Below the pieces are notes generated by a model. That model was given only the letters and a program-made list of their open reading frames with translations. It was not told the DNA's origin and searched no databases. A stretch of 64,000 nucleotides of DNA from Psychrobacillus sp. FSL K6-4046 (lineage in GTDB: Bacteria; Bacillota; Bacilli; Bacillales_A; Planococcaceae), in the NCBI RefSeq assembly GCF_038624605.1, contig NZ_CP152020.1:1977312-2041311 (forward strand). The letters are read 5' to 3'. Below, piece after piece: positions 1 through 9,287 of this stretch (position 1 is its first letter; each line of letters begins with the position of its first letter). Position numbers and translations under genes: made by a program.

Positions 1-504
1 CACCTCTGTATCTAAAGCAAGAAGCATGGCAATTTCTAATTTTCTTTTTTCCCCATGAGAAAGCTCATTCGCAAAGGCATATGCTTTTTTAGACAGTAAA
101 ACCATCTCCAACAGCTGTTCTGCCTCTTCCTGAAATTTATGGTAGCTACTAAAATGACGAAGCATTTGATAACGGACTTTCTGTTTCGATTGCACCGCAA
201 GTCTAACATTTTCCATGACAGTGAGATTTGGGAATACATTTGTTATTTGAAAGGATCTACCTAAGCCTTGTCGCGTCCTCTCGATAGAAGAATACTTAGC
301 CAAAGATCGACCTTTATAAAATACATCGCCTTCTGTTGGCTTCAATTCACCACTAATTAAATTAAAAAAAGTTGTCTTTCCAGCTCCATTTGGACCAATA
401 ATCGATTTGAAATGTTTTTCGGGCATAGTAAAATTCACATGGTCTACTGCAATTTGACCTCCAAATTTAATTGTCAGGTTTTCCGTTCTTAATATAGGTT
501 CCAT
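1..504 (-). CDS. ABC importer ATP-binding protein, LivG/UrtD type (3' end outside window)
   Basis: This is the N-terminal 168 residues of a cytoplasmic ATPase of a branched-chain amino acid/urea-type ABC importer; the gene runs off the left edge. The Walker A motif GPNGAGKTT and the Q-loop region (GLGRSFQ) are visible, followed by the family helical region. The last visible part reads LSHGEKRKLEIAM, which is the LSHGE..RKLE signature loop typical of LivG-like proteins. The ATG at 502-504 has an AGAGGAG ribosome site 10 bases upstream. It lies 113 bp downstream of the binding-protein gene on the same strand, so the two very probably belong to one importer operon whose permeases lie beyond the window. 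Substrate cannot be told. Confidence 0.9.
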   Translation of the reverse strand, partial: MEPILRTENLTIKFGGQIAVDHVNFTMPEKHFKSIIGPNGAGKTTFFNLISGELKPTEGDVFYKGRSLAKYSSIERTRQGLGRSFQITNVFPNLTVMENVRLAVQSKQKVRYQMLRHFSSYHKFQEEAEQLLEMVLLSKKAYAFANELSHGEKRKLEIAMLLALDTEV

Positions 505-617
505 TCGAATTGACTCCTCTCTTAAACACTAACCTTGCTTTAGAAAAAATCTATAACAAGGTTAGTTTCATTCCTAATCCATGTTAGGCAGTCAGTTTCT
601 TCAATTCTTTAATATCG

Positions 618-1838
618 TTACTTCTTGTTTATAATTGGTGGCTCCGTTTCTTCTGGTGACAATTCTCGAATCAGAACCGGTACTGGGTACGGGATACCAT
701 CTTGTTTCTCTAGTTTAATAGAATATAAAGATTGAAGTGCCTGATGATCTTCCGCACGGAACGTCATTTTTCCTTTTGCAGTTTCAAAAGACATACCTTC
801 CATCAACTTAATGAGCTCATTGGCATCTGTATTACCCTCAGATTTTTTTAGTGCTTCTACGATGGCAATGGCAGCTGACATACCACCAGGAGTGAACAGA
901 TCAGGGACTTCTCCATTAAAACGTTTTTTATGCTCCTCAACTAACCAATCATTAATTTCATTGTCTGGTAATGTGTGATAATAAACCGAAAATCCCTCCA
1001 TACCAATTAGCGGCTCCATAATAGATAGAGCAGGGATATCTGGTGCACCCGTAGAGATTTTTATTCCTTTATCCTGCAATTTTAAGTCAGCAATTTGGTT
1101 CCAAGGTGAGTTAGCCCCAGCCCAAACGACGAAAAGATAATCTGGTTTCGCTTGAATTACCTTTTGTAGATTAGATGTGAAATCTGTTGCAGCAGGGTCA
1201 GCGTATTCCTCTAATACGATTTCTGCCCCCAGCTTTTCAGCTGCTGCTTTAAATGCTGTGACTCCATCCCAGCCGAAGGAATAATCTGGTGCGAAGGTCG
1301 CTATCTTCACTCCTTCTTTAGCAATCGCTGCTGCTCCTGCAACTGCATCCTGAGAAGAATTACGAGCCGTACGGAATATATATGGATTAAATTCAGAACC
1401 CGTGATACTATCAGCTACAGCAGGTTCTACGATCATAATCTTTTCATATTCCTCAGCAAGTGGCAGTACAGCTAACGTATCCCCAGAACTAGAGGAACCA
1501 ACTAAGAAGTCTACTTCATCCTCTTCCAAAAGCTTTGTCGCTTTTTGAACAGCAACCTCAGGTTTAGTCTCTGTATCCTCGTAAACAACCTCAATTTTCT
1601 TGCCAGCTATCTCCATTGTCCCGCCAGTCGCATACTCTAAACCAAGTTCAAAACCGTTTCTAGTTTGCTTCCCGTACGACTCCAGTGATCCAGTCAACGA
1701 AGCAAGTACACCAATTTTAATAGTCTCGCCTTCCTGCACCTCGCCTGAAACAGGAGTAGCTTCACCTGACTCCTCACTACAAGCCGCACTAAAAAATAAA
1801 ACCGATAATAGCATTAGAAATAGAATCCATTTTTTCAA
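618..1838 (-). CDS. ABC importer substrate-binding lipoprotein, LivK-like (Peripla_BP_6)
   Basis: The 406-residue product is an extracellular solute receptor anchored to the membrane by lipid. It has a lipoprotein signal (MKKWILFLML...) with lipobox SAAC and the acylated Cys at position 20, then a receptor domain starting IKIGVLASLTGSLESYG, typical of type I periplasmic-binding folds that bind amino acids, amides or urea. It precedes the LivG-like ATPase gene on the same strand and follows the BTAD-type regulator, which suggests regulator, receptor and importer act together (inference). A perfect 14-base core match to the CcpA cre consensus lies 23 bp before the start codon, so carbon catabolite repression is likely. 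The ligand cannot be assigned from sequence. Confidence 0.92.
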   Translation of the reverse strand: MKKWILFLMLLSVLFFSAACSEESGEATPVSGEVQEGETIKIGVLASLTGSLESYGKQTRNGFELGLEYATGGTMEIAGKKIEVVYEDTETKPEVAVQKATKLLEEDEVDFLVGSSSSGDTLAVLPLAEEYEKIMIVEPAVADSITGSEFNPYIFRTARNSSQDAVAGAAAIAKEGVKIATFAPDYSFGWDGVTAFKAAAEKLGAEIVLEEYADPAATDFTSNLQKVIQAKPDYLFVVWAGANSPWNQIADLKLQDKGIKISTGAPDIPALSIMEPLIGMEGFSVYYHTLPDNEINDWLVEEHKKRFNGEVPDLFTPGGMSAAIAIVEALKKSEGNTDANELIKLMEGMSFETAKGKMTFRAEDHQALQSLYSIKLEKQDGIPYPVPVLIRELSPEETEPPIINKK

Positions 1839-1860
1839 TGTTCTTAACCTCCCAATTATT

Positions 1861-1875
1861 TTGTAAGCGCTCTCA
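1861..1875 (-). promoter_or_regulatory. cre site (CcpA operator) before the binding-protein gene
   Basis: TTGTAAGCGCTCTCA contains TGTAAGCGCTCTCA, which fits the classical 14-base consensus TGWNANCGNTNWCA at every position. It lies between the start codon (1838) and the upstream terminator, where a promoter must be. Seen directly; CcpA binding itself is inferred from the family rule. Confidence 0.75.
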
Positions 1876-1951
1876 TGCTTCGTTTTAACTGTACAAAATC
1901 GGAGTTACAAATAAGTTGCAAAATTCTTGGCTAGGGCAATCATGTAAAATT

Positions 1952-2000
1952 AAAAAAGCTTCGAAAATTTTACTGTACGTAAATTTTCGAAGCCTTTTTT
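1952..2000 (-). terminator. Intrinsic terminator after the BTAD regulator gene
   Basis: Inverted repeat GCTTCGAAAATTT / AAATTTTCGAAGC with an 11-base loop, flanked by A and T runs on both sides, so it can work in either direction. It separates the regulator gene (ending 2170) from the binding-protein gene. The rest of 1876-2169 shows no coding sequence. Confidence 0.8.
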
Positions 2001-2169
2001 ATGTTTTATTCGTTAGCAGATAATTCATGGTCGATAATTTCATTTATTTTTGTCTTGCCTATTGCACCATTGCTAAAGCTATTCGATTCGCGCCAGTAAA
2101 CCTGTCTAAAATGAATGCCATTGTGTTAATAAAATTAGTAAAGCTCAAAAATATTTATATCCTTAAAAT

Positions 2170-5100
2170 TTACCCATAATTGATAATCATCTCATACATT
2201 TGAATAGTCGTTTGCATAGGTTCTACGTGAAGCTCCTCGTGCAAAGTCGCTACACAGCGCTCATACCATTTAACTGCCTGCGTTCTATTTTGAAGCTGAT
2301 AATAAGCAAACATGAGCAAACGATAGGCCTCTTCCCACGTATGATCTAAGTGGATAAGCTTCTGGGACCAATAAATTGTTTTCTCAAAGTCCTTCAAACG
2401 TGTACTCGTTTGCGCTAATCTTTCTAATACCAATATATACTGTTGTTCTGTTTTCTCCCGTTCATGGGAAATCCACTCAATCGCTGGCTTTCCTTCTAAT
2501 AGGCTGCCATTATAAAGTCTCACTGCCTTCAATAGGTGCTCTAATGCTAAGGAAGCATCTTTTTCAAGCATACCAAGTGTAGCGTAATCATTGAAAGTTT
2601 CTAAATCACTTCTCACCACTGACTCTGGGTTTAGCCTATACATCGATTGCTTTCGGATTATAAAATATGATTCTCCCCTAGCTTCCCTACTTGGTTCGAT
2701 CACTTTAAGCAATGCGTTTAAAATAACCTTAAAATCTCGATCAGATGATTTTTCATCGGCGTTTTCTTTCCATAAGCTTCTTATTAATTCTTCCTTAGGT
2801 ACAAAACGACTTTTATTCAAATATAAATAAGTAAGAAGTTCCTTCGATTTTTCCCTTTTCCACTTTCTTTCCTCTACTTCATGAATTCCCATATATAACG
2901 TAAAGGAGCCTAAAAGTTGAAGTCTTAAAGAATATCCAGGATAGGCAATCTCCTCTCGTACAACTAATTTTTCTCTCAGCGTTTGTAAAAAAGTATCTTT
3001 ATTTTTGGTTAGAAGTAAGCCCTTTTTTATAAGGGGAAAATTTATCTGTAAGTCAACTGGACCAAATACTGTTTCTTTCTGTAAAAAGAAAAGAAAATTA
3101 TTTTCAACACATATTTTTGCGAATGTAACCATGGAACTTATAAATAACTCATTCATTTGAAGGTCAGCATAAATACGAGAAAGCCAATAATTACTGGCCA
3201 TTTCTCCGTATATATCTCCGTTTTCATAAAATAATGTTGCTGCCTCCTGACACCGTGCTTCTGCCTTATCTAAATCTTCATTTTCATAATAAACAATGGA
3301 CAGACCAAGCATTATATATGCAGATAACCAATAATCATTACTTCTGATTGTTTCACGTAATCCCATTTCCCCATAACTAATAGCTTCCTGAAATTTTCCT
3401 TGCCGGGACTTTAAAATGGAAAGTCCCAAGTAAGGCTCAGCTTTAGCTCTCGAAACATTCAAATCCTCCATACGTTGAACAGCTTTTAAATAAAGTGCTT
3501 CAGGAGTATGAAGGTCAAATGGATTATGTAATATTTCCGCATGACCTTTTCTAATCCATCCCACCGCTTCCACAAAGCCTGATTTTTCCTTAATGCCAGT
3601 TTCAATTCCTTTGTTAGCTGCTTTTTTCGCTTTTTCGGTGTCCCCTGTCAATGAGTAAATGAACGAGAGCAGTAAGGCAGTTTCACGATGAGAATCCGGT
3701 ATTGCTAGTTCATCCTCTAGTCTCATCTCTAAAACTCGTATAGCATCATTTAACATTCCAGTTCTTAAATATATTCGGGCATCCAAGTTACCATTTCTTA
3801 AAATAAATGGATCTAACTTTTCCCTTGTTACCCACTCACTGGCATCTTTCGACCTGCCTAAATTAACTAAATTCTCCGCATGGAGTCTTTTTAGGGAATT
3901 CTGCTCGTCATTTGATATTTCTTTGCTATCATTTGCCCATTTAATAGCTTCCTCTAAAAATGATTTTGCTAATGCTGGTTGAATCGTATCTAGATAAATA
4001 TGGGCAATCCCTGCATTAGCTCTGCTCATGTAAAGAATATTCTGCTTTGCCTGAGCCATTGCTAGGCACTTTTCATATGATTTCCTCGCTTTTTCATAAA
4101 ACGCTCGATATCGATGACATTCCCCCTCAAAATAATAGAGTTCATAAAAATGTTCTCTTGTAGAAGGAGATAAATGATCCTTCATCAACTCCAGCAGCCA
4201 ATCGAATTGACCAGCCAAAATCATGGAATTGGCGTTCGGAATAATCATCTCGGCTAAAAATTGTTCGTTTTTACATTTTACGGCGTGATATATAGCTTGG
4301 ACGACGTTATTTTTCTCTTTAAAAAAACTAGCGACTTCTTTATGTGTTTCATAAAAACCAATAGAATTCGTATGGAGCCACTTATCTTCTAAAAATTGTT
4401 GAAACAAAGCGTGAAACCTATAAGTATTGGAATCACTTAACTTTTGGATAAAAGAATGACTAGAGGTTAATATCTCAAACTGAGCAAATTCTTCCTTACC
4501 AAAGAATTCATCTATTTCTTCAGCAGAAAAGACAGGAAATATACTGAAATTCAATAAAGAAAGCTGATCTTTTGGTGACATATTAGAAAATACTTCTTCA
4601 GAAAGATAGGAAAACAAATCATTAAGCGCAAATTTAGTAAGATCTGCTATCGTTTTCTGAGACTCTACTAATTGAACAGCAATCAATTGGATGGCAATCG
4701 CCCATCCCTCCGTTAGCTTTAAAATATTCTCTGCTTCCACGTTAGTAATCGACTTTTCATGATAATCTTCAAAGAACACTTGAATTTCTTCCTCGCTAAA
4801 CATAAAATCCTGTTCTTTTAGCTCAACTAGTTGACCGTTTAACTTAAGCTTGAGCAACACAGTCCACTTCGGTCGAATCCGAGAAGCTATAACGAGATTA
4901 ATAGAAGGAGGTAGAAATTCTATTATTTTTTCGATTACATAATTTATATGGAATACATGGTCAACTAAATGATAATCATCTAAGACAATCGTAAAAGGGG
5001 TATTAATCATGGCTAGTTCGTTACAAAATAGAGAATACCACCTAGTCAACTCTGTCTCCTTTGGGTAAATGAAATGAATATTGTCTTCTAGTAGACTACT

Positions 5101-5385
5101 CCCGAACGTTGGAACCACTCTTCGTATGCTATGCACTAGATAACGGAGAAAAGGAAGAATATTATCGTCCTCCTCGGATATTGAGTACCATGAAAACGCT
5201 TCCTTTGTGTCGTAGAAATATTGAGCAAGCGCAGAGCTTTTTCCAAATCCTGCACCACTATGTAAAAGACAAACCTTTTTATCTGCTTTACTTTTTAACT
5301 TTTTAATTAGAGAGGACCTTCTCATGTAATTAGAAGAAGGAATCGGTGATGTGAGCTTAGATACTAATATTGTTGGTTGTTCCAT
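2170..5385 (-). CDS. Large MalT-like ATPase regulator with C-terminal winged helix and BTAD domain
   Basis: A 1071-residue STAND-type transcriptional regulator. The N-terminal ATPase has Walker A GAGFGKSS (44-51) and Walker B TIVLDDYHLVD (about 132-142), the LDDYH form typical of MalT relatives. Residues about 380-780 are helical TPR-like repeats, a usual place for ligand or partner binding. The C-terminus is not LuxR type: from about 819 (LQLLGSFTLYMG) an OmpR-like winged helix is followed by a bacterial transcriptional activator domain (about 921-1071). It lies directly upstream of, and on the same strand as, the importer genes, and is separated from them by a terminator, so it probably senses the importer substrate or a product of it (inference). 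Start ATG has a GGGGGGA ribosome site. Confidence 0.85.
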   Translation of the reverse strand: MEQPTILVSKLTSPIPSSNYMRRSSLIKKLKSKADKKVCLLHSGAGFGKSSALAQYFYDTKEAFSWYSISEEDDNILPFLRYLVHSIRRVVPTFGSSLLEDNIHFIYPKETELTRWYSLFCNELAMINTPFTIVLDDYHLVDHVFHINYVIEKIIEFLPPSINLVIASRIRPKWTVLLKLKLNGQLVELKEQDFMFSEEEIQVFFEDYHEKSITNVEAENILKLTEGWAIAIQLIAVQLVESQKTIADLTKFALNDLFSYLSEEVFSNMSPKDQLSLLNFSIFPVFSAEEIDEFFGKEEFAQFEILTSSHSFIQKLSDSNTYRFHALFQQFLEDKWLHTNSIGFYETHKEVASFFKEKNNVVQAIYHAVKCKNEQFLAEMIIPNANSMILAGQFDWLLELMKDHLSPSTREHFYELYYFEGECHRYRAFYEKARKSYEKCLAMAQAKQNILYMSRANAGIAHIYLDTIQPALAKSFLEEAIKWANDSKEISNDEQNSLKRLHAENLVNLGRSKDASEWVTREKLDPFILRNGNLDARIYLRTGMLNDAIRVLEMRLEDELAIPDSHRETALLLSFIYSLTGDTEKAKKAANKGIETGIKEKSGFVEAVGWIRKGHAEILHNPFDLHTPEALYLKAVQRMEDLNVSRAKAEPYLGLSILKSRQGKFQEAISYGEMGLRETIRSNDYWLSAYIMLGLSIVYYENEDLDKAEARCQEAATLFYENGDIYGEMASNYWLSRIYADLQMNELFISSMVTFAKICVENNFLFFLQKETVFGPVDLQINFPLIKKGLLLTKNKDTFLQTLREKLVVREEIAYPGYSLRLQLLGSFTLYMGIHEVEERKWKREKSKELLTYLYLNKSRFVPKEELIRSLWKENADEKSSDRDFKVILNALLKVIEPSREARGESYFIIRKQSMYRLNPESVVRSDLETFNDYATLGMLEKDASLALEHLLKAVRLYNGSLLEGKPAIEWISHEREKTEQQYILVLERLAQTSTRLKDFEKTIYWSQKLIHLDHTWEEAYRLLMFAYYQLQNRTQAVKWYERCVATLHEELHVEPMQTTIQMYEMIINYG

Positions 5386-5439
5386 CGAATCCCCCCTAAA
5401 GAAACCGTTTATTTAAACATATCCTAACATAAAATTTAA

Positions 5440-5468
5440 TTGAATAGATAGATAATTACAGTTATGCT
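5440..5468 (+). promoter_or_regulatory. Candidate sigma-A promoter of the GNAT gene
   Basis: TTGAAT and TATGCT are separated by exactly 17 bases, and the -10 element is 33 bases before the start at 5502. The region is the divergent promoter space between the regulator (minus strand) and this gene. Confidence 0.5.
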
Positions 5469-5501
5469 AAAATATATGAATTTTAGAAAAGGGGTTATGA
5501 A

Positions 5502-6044
5502 ATGAGTTTTCCAATATTAAAGACAGAGAGATTAAATTTAATAGAAATAAATGAAGAGCATGTGGCTAGCATTTACTCCATTTTTTCCAATGAAGAAGTC
5601 ATTCAATATTACGGAATGTCCCCATTAACTAGCATCGACCAAGCAGCAACAATGGTAAAATCCTTTGGGAATGGGTATGAGCAAAAAAGATCCATGCGTT
5701 GGGGAATCGTTTGGAGAGAAACAGGAGAATTAATCGGTACAGTAGGGTTAAATAACCTATCCTTAAATAGCAAAAGAACAGAAATCGGCTATGATTTATT
5801 GCCCGCCCATTGGAGAAAAGGAATTGTGACGGAAGCTGTAGAAGCCGTGATTGATTATTGCTTTAATGAATTAAAACTTTTTCGTATAGGGGCTGTAACC
5901 TTCCCTCAAAATGAAGCATCATTCGCCTTACTCTTAAAAATGGGCTTTGAAAAAGAAGGTGTCTTAAAAGGTTATCTATATCAAGATACCGAATCACATG
6001 ACGCTTTTATTTTTTCTATTACCCAGCCTGAATGGAAGAAATAA
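5502..6044 (+). CDS. RimJ/RimL-type GNAT N-acetyltransferase
   Basis: 180 residues with the Acetyltransf_3 layout: an N-terminal strand LKTERLNLIEI, a central part GELIGTVGLNNL, then the family's acetyl-CoA segment (DLLPAHWRKGIVTEAVEAVIDYCF), and the late strand FRIGAVTFPQNEASFALLLKMGF. Family members acetylate the alpha-amino group of ribosomal proteins or small amines using acetyl-CoA; the acceptor here is unknown. The gene is monocistronic, with an AAAAGGGG ribosome site, and faces away from the BTAD regulator. It is one of at least six GNAT genes in this window. Confidence 0.88.
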   Translation: MSFPILKTERLNLIEINEEHVASIYSIFSNEEVIQYYGMSPLTSIDQAATMVKSFGNGYEQKRSMRWGIVWRETGELIGTVGLNNLSLNSKRTEIGYDLLPAHWRKGIVTEAVEAVIDYCFNELKLFRIGAVTFPQNEASFALLLKMGFEKEGVLKGYLYQDTESHDAFIFSITQPEWKK

Positions 6045-6110
6045 GTAAGAAACTTATATTAGCTTTTTCATGATAAAAACTTCAAGTAAAAAGCAGGGAG
6101 GAAAATAAAA

Positions 6111-6926
6111 TTGAGATTATCTGAATTCCATCCAATTTTCTATCACCTACGTATTCAACAGAAAAGATTAGTCAGGTCGATAATCAATTTACAAGATGTG
6201 CAAAAGCTAGCTACCAGCAAGTTACTGTCAACCACATTTCCATACACCTGCAAAAAACACCAATCATTGTTGAGAAGGACATTAGGTGAAAGCGACCCTC
6301 AATTGCAAGAAAACAAAATAACAAACTTGAAGATTGCTTCTAGTAAAATAGATGGAATCATTATCAAACCTGGTGAGATTGTTTCCTTTTGGAAGCTTGT
6401 TGGAAAAGCTACAAAAGCAAAAGGCTATATTGAAGGCATGCAGCTCTCCAGAGGAGAGGTGAAGAAGGGCATTGGCGGTGGGATATGTCAGCTTGCAAAC
6501 CTCTTATATTGGATGGTGCTACACACACCTCTTAATGTTATAGAAAGACATCATCATAGTTTTGATCCTTTTCCTGACTCGGGGCGTACGCTTCCTTTTG
6601 GCAGTGGAGCCAGTGTCTTTTACAATTATGTTGATTTACGATTTTATAATCCGACACCTAACTCATTTCAAATAAAGGTTTGGGTAACTGATAAACACTT
6701 GAAGGGTGCCATTTTCGCTAAAGAAGAAATGCCCTATTCCTATCATATCGATGAAAGAAATCATCAATTTTTAAAACAAAACGGGAAAAACTTTCGTCAA
6801 AACGAGATTTGGAGAAAGACTATCGATAAAAGAACAGGTCAAATGATAAAAGAAGAGTTGCTAATCCATAACTTTTCGGAAGTGAAGTACCCTATACCAG
6901 ATTTAGCTCATGTAGAGAATTGTTAA
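6111..6926 (+). CDS. VanW family protein
   Basis: 271 residues with a full VanW domain: KPGEIVSFWKLVGKATKAKGY, GGGICQLANLLYWMVLHTPL and ERHHHSFDPFP, the family's conserved core. VanW proteins occur in some vancomycin resistance clusters but mostly as stand-alone proteins of unknown role in Gram-positive cell envelopes. No signal peptide is visible. The start is TTG at 6111 with an AGGGAGG ribosome site 8 bases upstream; there is no ATG that fits better. No vanH/A/X, vanS or vanR is near, so a resistance role is not supported. Confidence 0.85.
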   Translation: MRLSEFHPIFYHLRIQQKRLVRSIINLQDVQKLATSKLLSTTFPYTCKKHQSLLRRTLGESDPQLQENKITNLKIASSKIDGIIIKPGEIVSFWKLVGKATKAKGYIEGMQLSRGEVKKGIGGGICQLANLLYWMVLHTPLNVIERHHHSFDPFPDSGRTLPFGSGASVFYNYVDLRFYNPTPNSFQIKVWVTDKHLKGAIFAKEEMPYSYHIDERNHQFLKQNGKNFRQNEIWRKTIDKRTGQMIKEELLIHNFSEVKYPIPDLAHVENC

Positions 6927-6947
6927 AGAATAAGGCTATGATCCAAA

Positions 6948-7229
6948 GAAATCTTAGATCAGAGAGTAGAATTGATTTTTCGCCCCAGCCGGACGCTTTC
7001 CTCGGGGTGAGCGATAAGCCATCACAATCACTTACGCGCGTGGTTGTGATGTCTTATCTGTCTCACTCATCCCGTAGGAGTCGCCGTCTGGCGCTCCAAT
7101 CAATAAATAGGAACCTCTTTGATGCATCGATAAATTGCTTATAAATTTACTCGCTTAAATAAAGCCGAAAAACTGTCACCAACCCCAATTTCATCTTCTA
7201 TTTATGTTCTTAATAGCCATTTAAAGTTC
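6948..7229 (+). repeat. Interspersed repeat family A, copy A1
   Basis: About 280 bp that recurs as an inverted copy at 62161-62437, including low-complexity flanks (both contain TTTATGTTCTTAATAGCCAT). Two shorter relatives lie at 42289-42410 and 47806-47960. The centre forms a long hairpin: GTGAGCGATAAGCCATCACA pairs, with small bulges, with TTGTGATGTCTTATCTGTCTCAC. The reading frame at 6920-7144 is only this repeat. Bases 7230-7537 hold no gene; one imperfect inverted repeat (7392-7403 with 7448-7459) is visible. Confidence 0.85.
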
Positions 7230-7537
7230 AATTGTTTATGTTTACAGTCACTATAAAAAAGAATTGTTAGTCAAAATCAACCAAAAATTTTAACAAAGCT
7301 AAGAATAAATAAATCTTAAACACAGTTGTTTAATGAAATCGACAATAGGAAAGATAAGCTTTGTACCATATAGTTTCATATATTTTTACTCTAGGTGGAA
7401 GCTTTTGGGTGTGTTATGATCTGTTATCAGCTTAACTCCTTCGCTAGAGCTACCACCTACATCTACAAACCTATATTTAAACGAAATGTTTATTCATAGT
7501 TGGGAGTTAACCAGGCAAAAATGTTGAAGTGCTGCTC

Positions 7538-7948
7538 TTATTGAAATATCCATTCGTTATACTCGCCTCTTTTTTTCTGTAGCTGCCAATCCGTTTTTAA
7601 AAAGTAATTGTTAAATTCAGAAGCAACTGGGCAGAGAGCATTAATAGGTACAGCCTTTATAAAAAGTAACATTTTTTTTAAAATCCCTTTTCCACGATGC
7701 TCATTGCTTATAGCAAATTGATAAAGCGAGATAGTATTAGTTGTTTTCTTTGGATAAAACCGCATTGCTCCAACTATTTCACCATCTACTACGGCTACAA
7801 CCATTTGATTTCTTCTAATGGCTGCTTGTATGCCAAGAGGACACAAAAACTCAGCTGAGTAAAGCTCGCTGCTAATAGGATTTAAATGCTCTATAAAAAA
7901 GGAATTTACTTTATGTATTTCAGTTGGTGAAGCCATTATTATCCTCAT
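7538..7948 (-). CDS. GNAT family acetyltransferase
   Basis: 136 residues, MRIIMASPTE to NEWIFQ. The acetyl-CoA-binding pattern is seen in VAVVDGEIVGAMRFYP followed by LYQFAISNEHRGKGILKKMLLFI, where EHRGKGI is the Q/RxxGxG/A loop. The acceptor is unknown. The start was set at the ATG 7946-7948, 7 bases after AAGGGAGGG; the longer frame upstream lacks such a site and overlaps the gene before it. It starts 13 bases after the serine hydrolase stop, so the two form an operon. Confidence 0.82.
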   Translation of the reverse strand: MRIIMASPTEIHKVNSFFIEHLNPISSELYSAEFLCPLGIQAAIRRNQMVVAVVDGEIVGAMRFYPKKTTNTISLYQFAISNEHRGKGILKKMLLFIKAVPINALCPVASEFNNYFLKTDWQLQKKRGEYNEWIFQ

Positions 7949-7961
7949 TCGTTGCCCTCCC

Positions 7962-9002
7962 TTAAGAATTAATCCATACTTGATATATTTCACCGATGAT
8001 ACCATCTAACTGATGAACACCGAGATCAGCGTTAGTCATGATCACAGCACCTTTGTTTAAATATGGAAACGCCACCATCATACTTTGATAGCCTACACCC
8101 CACCCAAGTGATGTAATTTCTAGCTCATTCCCTACTTTATCAAGAAACACGCTAAGTCCAGACCATTCTTTTCCTCCTTGGGGAGTAATCAATTCTTTAG
8201 CAACCGTTGAAGAAATGCCTGTTATGCTTTCTCCTTTTAGCGCATTCATTAGTTCTTGGACTAGCTTTGCAATATCTTTAGATGTAGACCATAATCCTGA
8301 AGCAGCTGAGTATGGATAGATCGTATATTTACCCTCCACAACGTCTCCGTGCTTGCTGTGACCACATGAAAAGTTTTCCTTACATATACTAGACGAACTA
8401 ATAACATATTTACTATTTTCCATATTTAATGGTCGAAAAATGAATTTATCCATTACTTGAGGAAATGGCTCTTTTAAAACGTCTTCTATAATTTGCTGAA
8501 TGATACAATATCCTGCATCTGAATAATGAAATTCACTTCCAGGTTCATATGTAACATTTATAGGGTAAGCAGTGTAATGACTTTCTCCTTCCAAAAGTTT
8601 GATCATTGATGGGGCACTATAATTTGGATTTAACTCTGTAAAACTATTTACAGGGTCTTTAATACCCGACTGATGGCTTAGTAAGTTTCGTAGTGTCACC
8701 GCTTTTAGTTTTGTAAATTTATTTTCGGGTAAATGCCAACTTACAAGTTTCTTATTTATATCTTCATCTAGGTTAATTTTCCCTAATTCGGTGAGCTTCA
8801 TGACTAGCATTCCAGTTAAAAACTTGCTTAACGAACAAGCGTTAAAAAGAGTATCTTCTTTAACATTTTTCTCACACCCCTTTTCTATGGAGCCTTCATT
8901 GACACCCTCACTTATTTGCCCTTGATCAATAAATGTAATGCTTATACCAGGTACCTTATAAAATTTCATTCGCTCTGCCAGTTCAAAACCCTCTATTATC
9001 AT
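7962..9002 (-). CDS. Serine hydrolase, beta-lactamase class C/penicillin-binding protein-like family
   Basis: 346 residues of the beta-lactamase-related fold. The catalytic SxxK is S57-L-S-K60 in NACSLSKFLTGM, the second motif is Y160-S-D162 (YSD instead of the commoner YSN), and LLSHQSGI and LGWGVGYQSM match family positions. There is no signal peptide, so it is probably cytoplasmic, which argues for an esterase or peptidase rather than a secreted beta-lactamase. It is followed closely by a GNAT gene. Start ATG has a GGGGGG ribosome site. The substrate is not known. Confidence 0.85.
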   Translation of the reverse strand: MIIEGFELAERMKFYKVPGISITFIDQGQISEGVNEGSIEKGCEKNVKEDTLFNACSLSKFLTGMLVMKLTELGKINLDEDINKKLVSWHLPENKFTKLKAVTLRNLLSHQSGIKDPVNSFTELNPNYSAPSMIKLLEGESHYTAYPINVTYEPGSEFHYSDAGYCIIQQIIEDVLKEPFPQVMDKFIFRPLNMENSKYVISSSSICKENFSCGHSKHGDVVEGKYTIYPYSAASGLWSTSKDIAKLVQELMNALKGESITGISSTVAKELITPQGGKEWSGLSVFLDKVGNELEITSLGWGVGYQSMMVAFPYLNKGAVIMTNADLGVHQLDGIIGEIYQVWINS

Positions 9003-9071
9003 AAAATCCCCCCATTATTTAGATACTAACACGAATATATGTTCTTATAAAGAATATTTTGTTAATTCATG

Positions 9072-9239
9072 CAAGAAAAGCGCAGGCACCTACGTCTGCC
9101 CCGACAGGCAAATGGGGAAAAGCGAAGAGGCAGTTCCTCAGCCACCGGAGCTTTTATCCATTTGACCCCGAGGGGCAAGGTGAGGTAACTAGACATCAAT
9201 TTATCCACAGGTTCAGAATTTTATAATTTCCTAAACAAC
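9072..9239 (+). repeat. Interspersed repeat family B, single unit with tail (B1)
   Basis: One unit starting CAAGAAAAGCGCAGGC and ending GACATCA, followed by the family's tail (CAGGTTCAGAATTTTATAAT). Nested inverted repeats are AAATGG/CCATTT, AAAAGC/GCTTTT and GCCCC/GGGGC. It fills most of the space between the hydrolase gene and the aconitase terminator. Other copies are at 21031-21446, 24304-24347 and 45168-45460. Confidence 0.85.
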
Positions 9240-9240
9240 A

Positions 9241-9277
9241 AAAAAAGAACCTAAATCATTTAAGATTTAGGTCCTTT
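9241..9277 (-). terminator. Intrinsic terminator of the aconitase gene
   Basis: On the minus strand GGACCTAAATC and GATTTAGGTTC form a stem with a short loop, followed by a run of T. It lies 11 bases after the aconitase stop codon. Confidence 0.85.
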
Positions 9278-9287
9278 AATCTATTTA

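Noticed and set aside
6111-6926. Vancomycin resistance by VanW
   Set aside because: No vanA/H/X/R/S genes are near; VanW proteins are common without resistance.
6920-7144. 74-residue ORF overlapping the end of the VanW gene
   Set aside because: It is entirely repeat A1; the same sequence occurs at other loci in other frames.
9032-9045. LexA/SOS box CGAATATATGTTCT before the serine hydrolase gene
   Set aside because: Two of 14 positions mismatch at key places and the downstream genes are not SOS genes.
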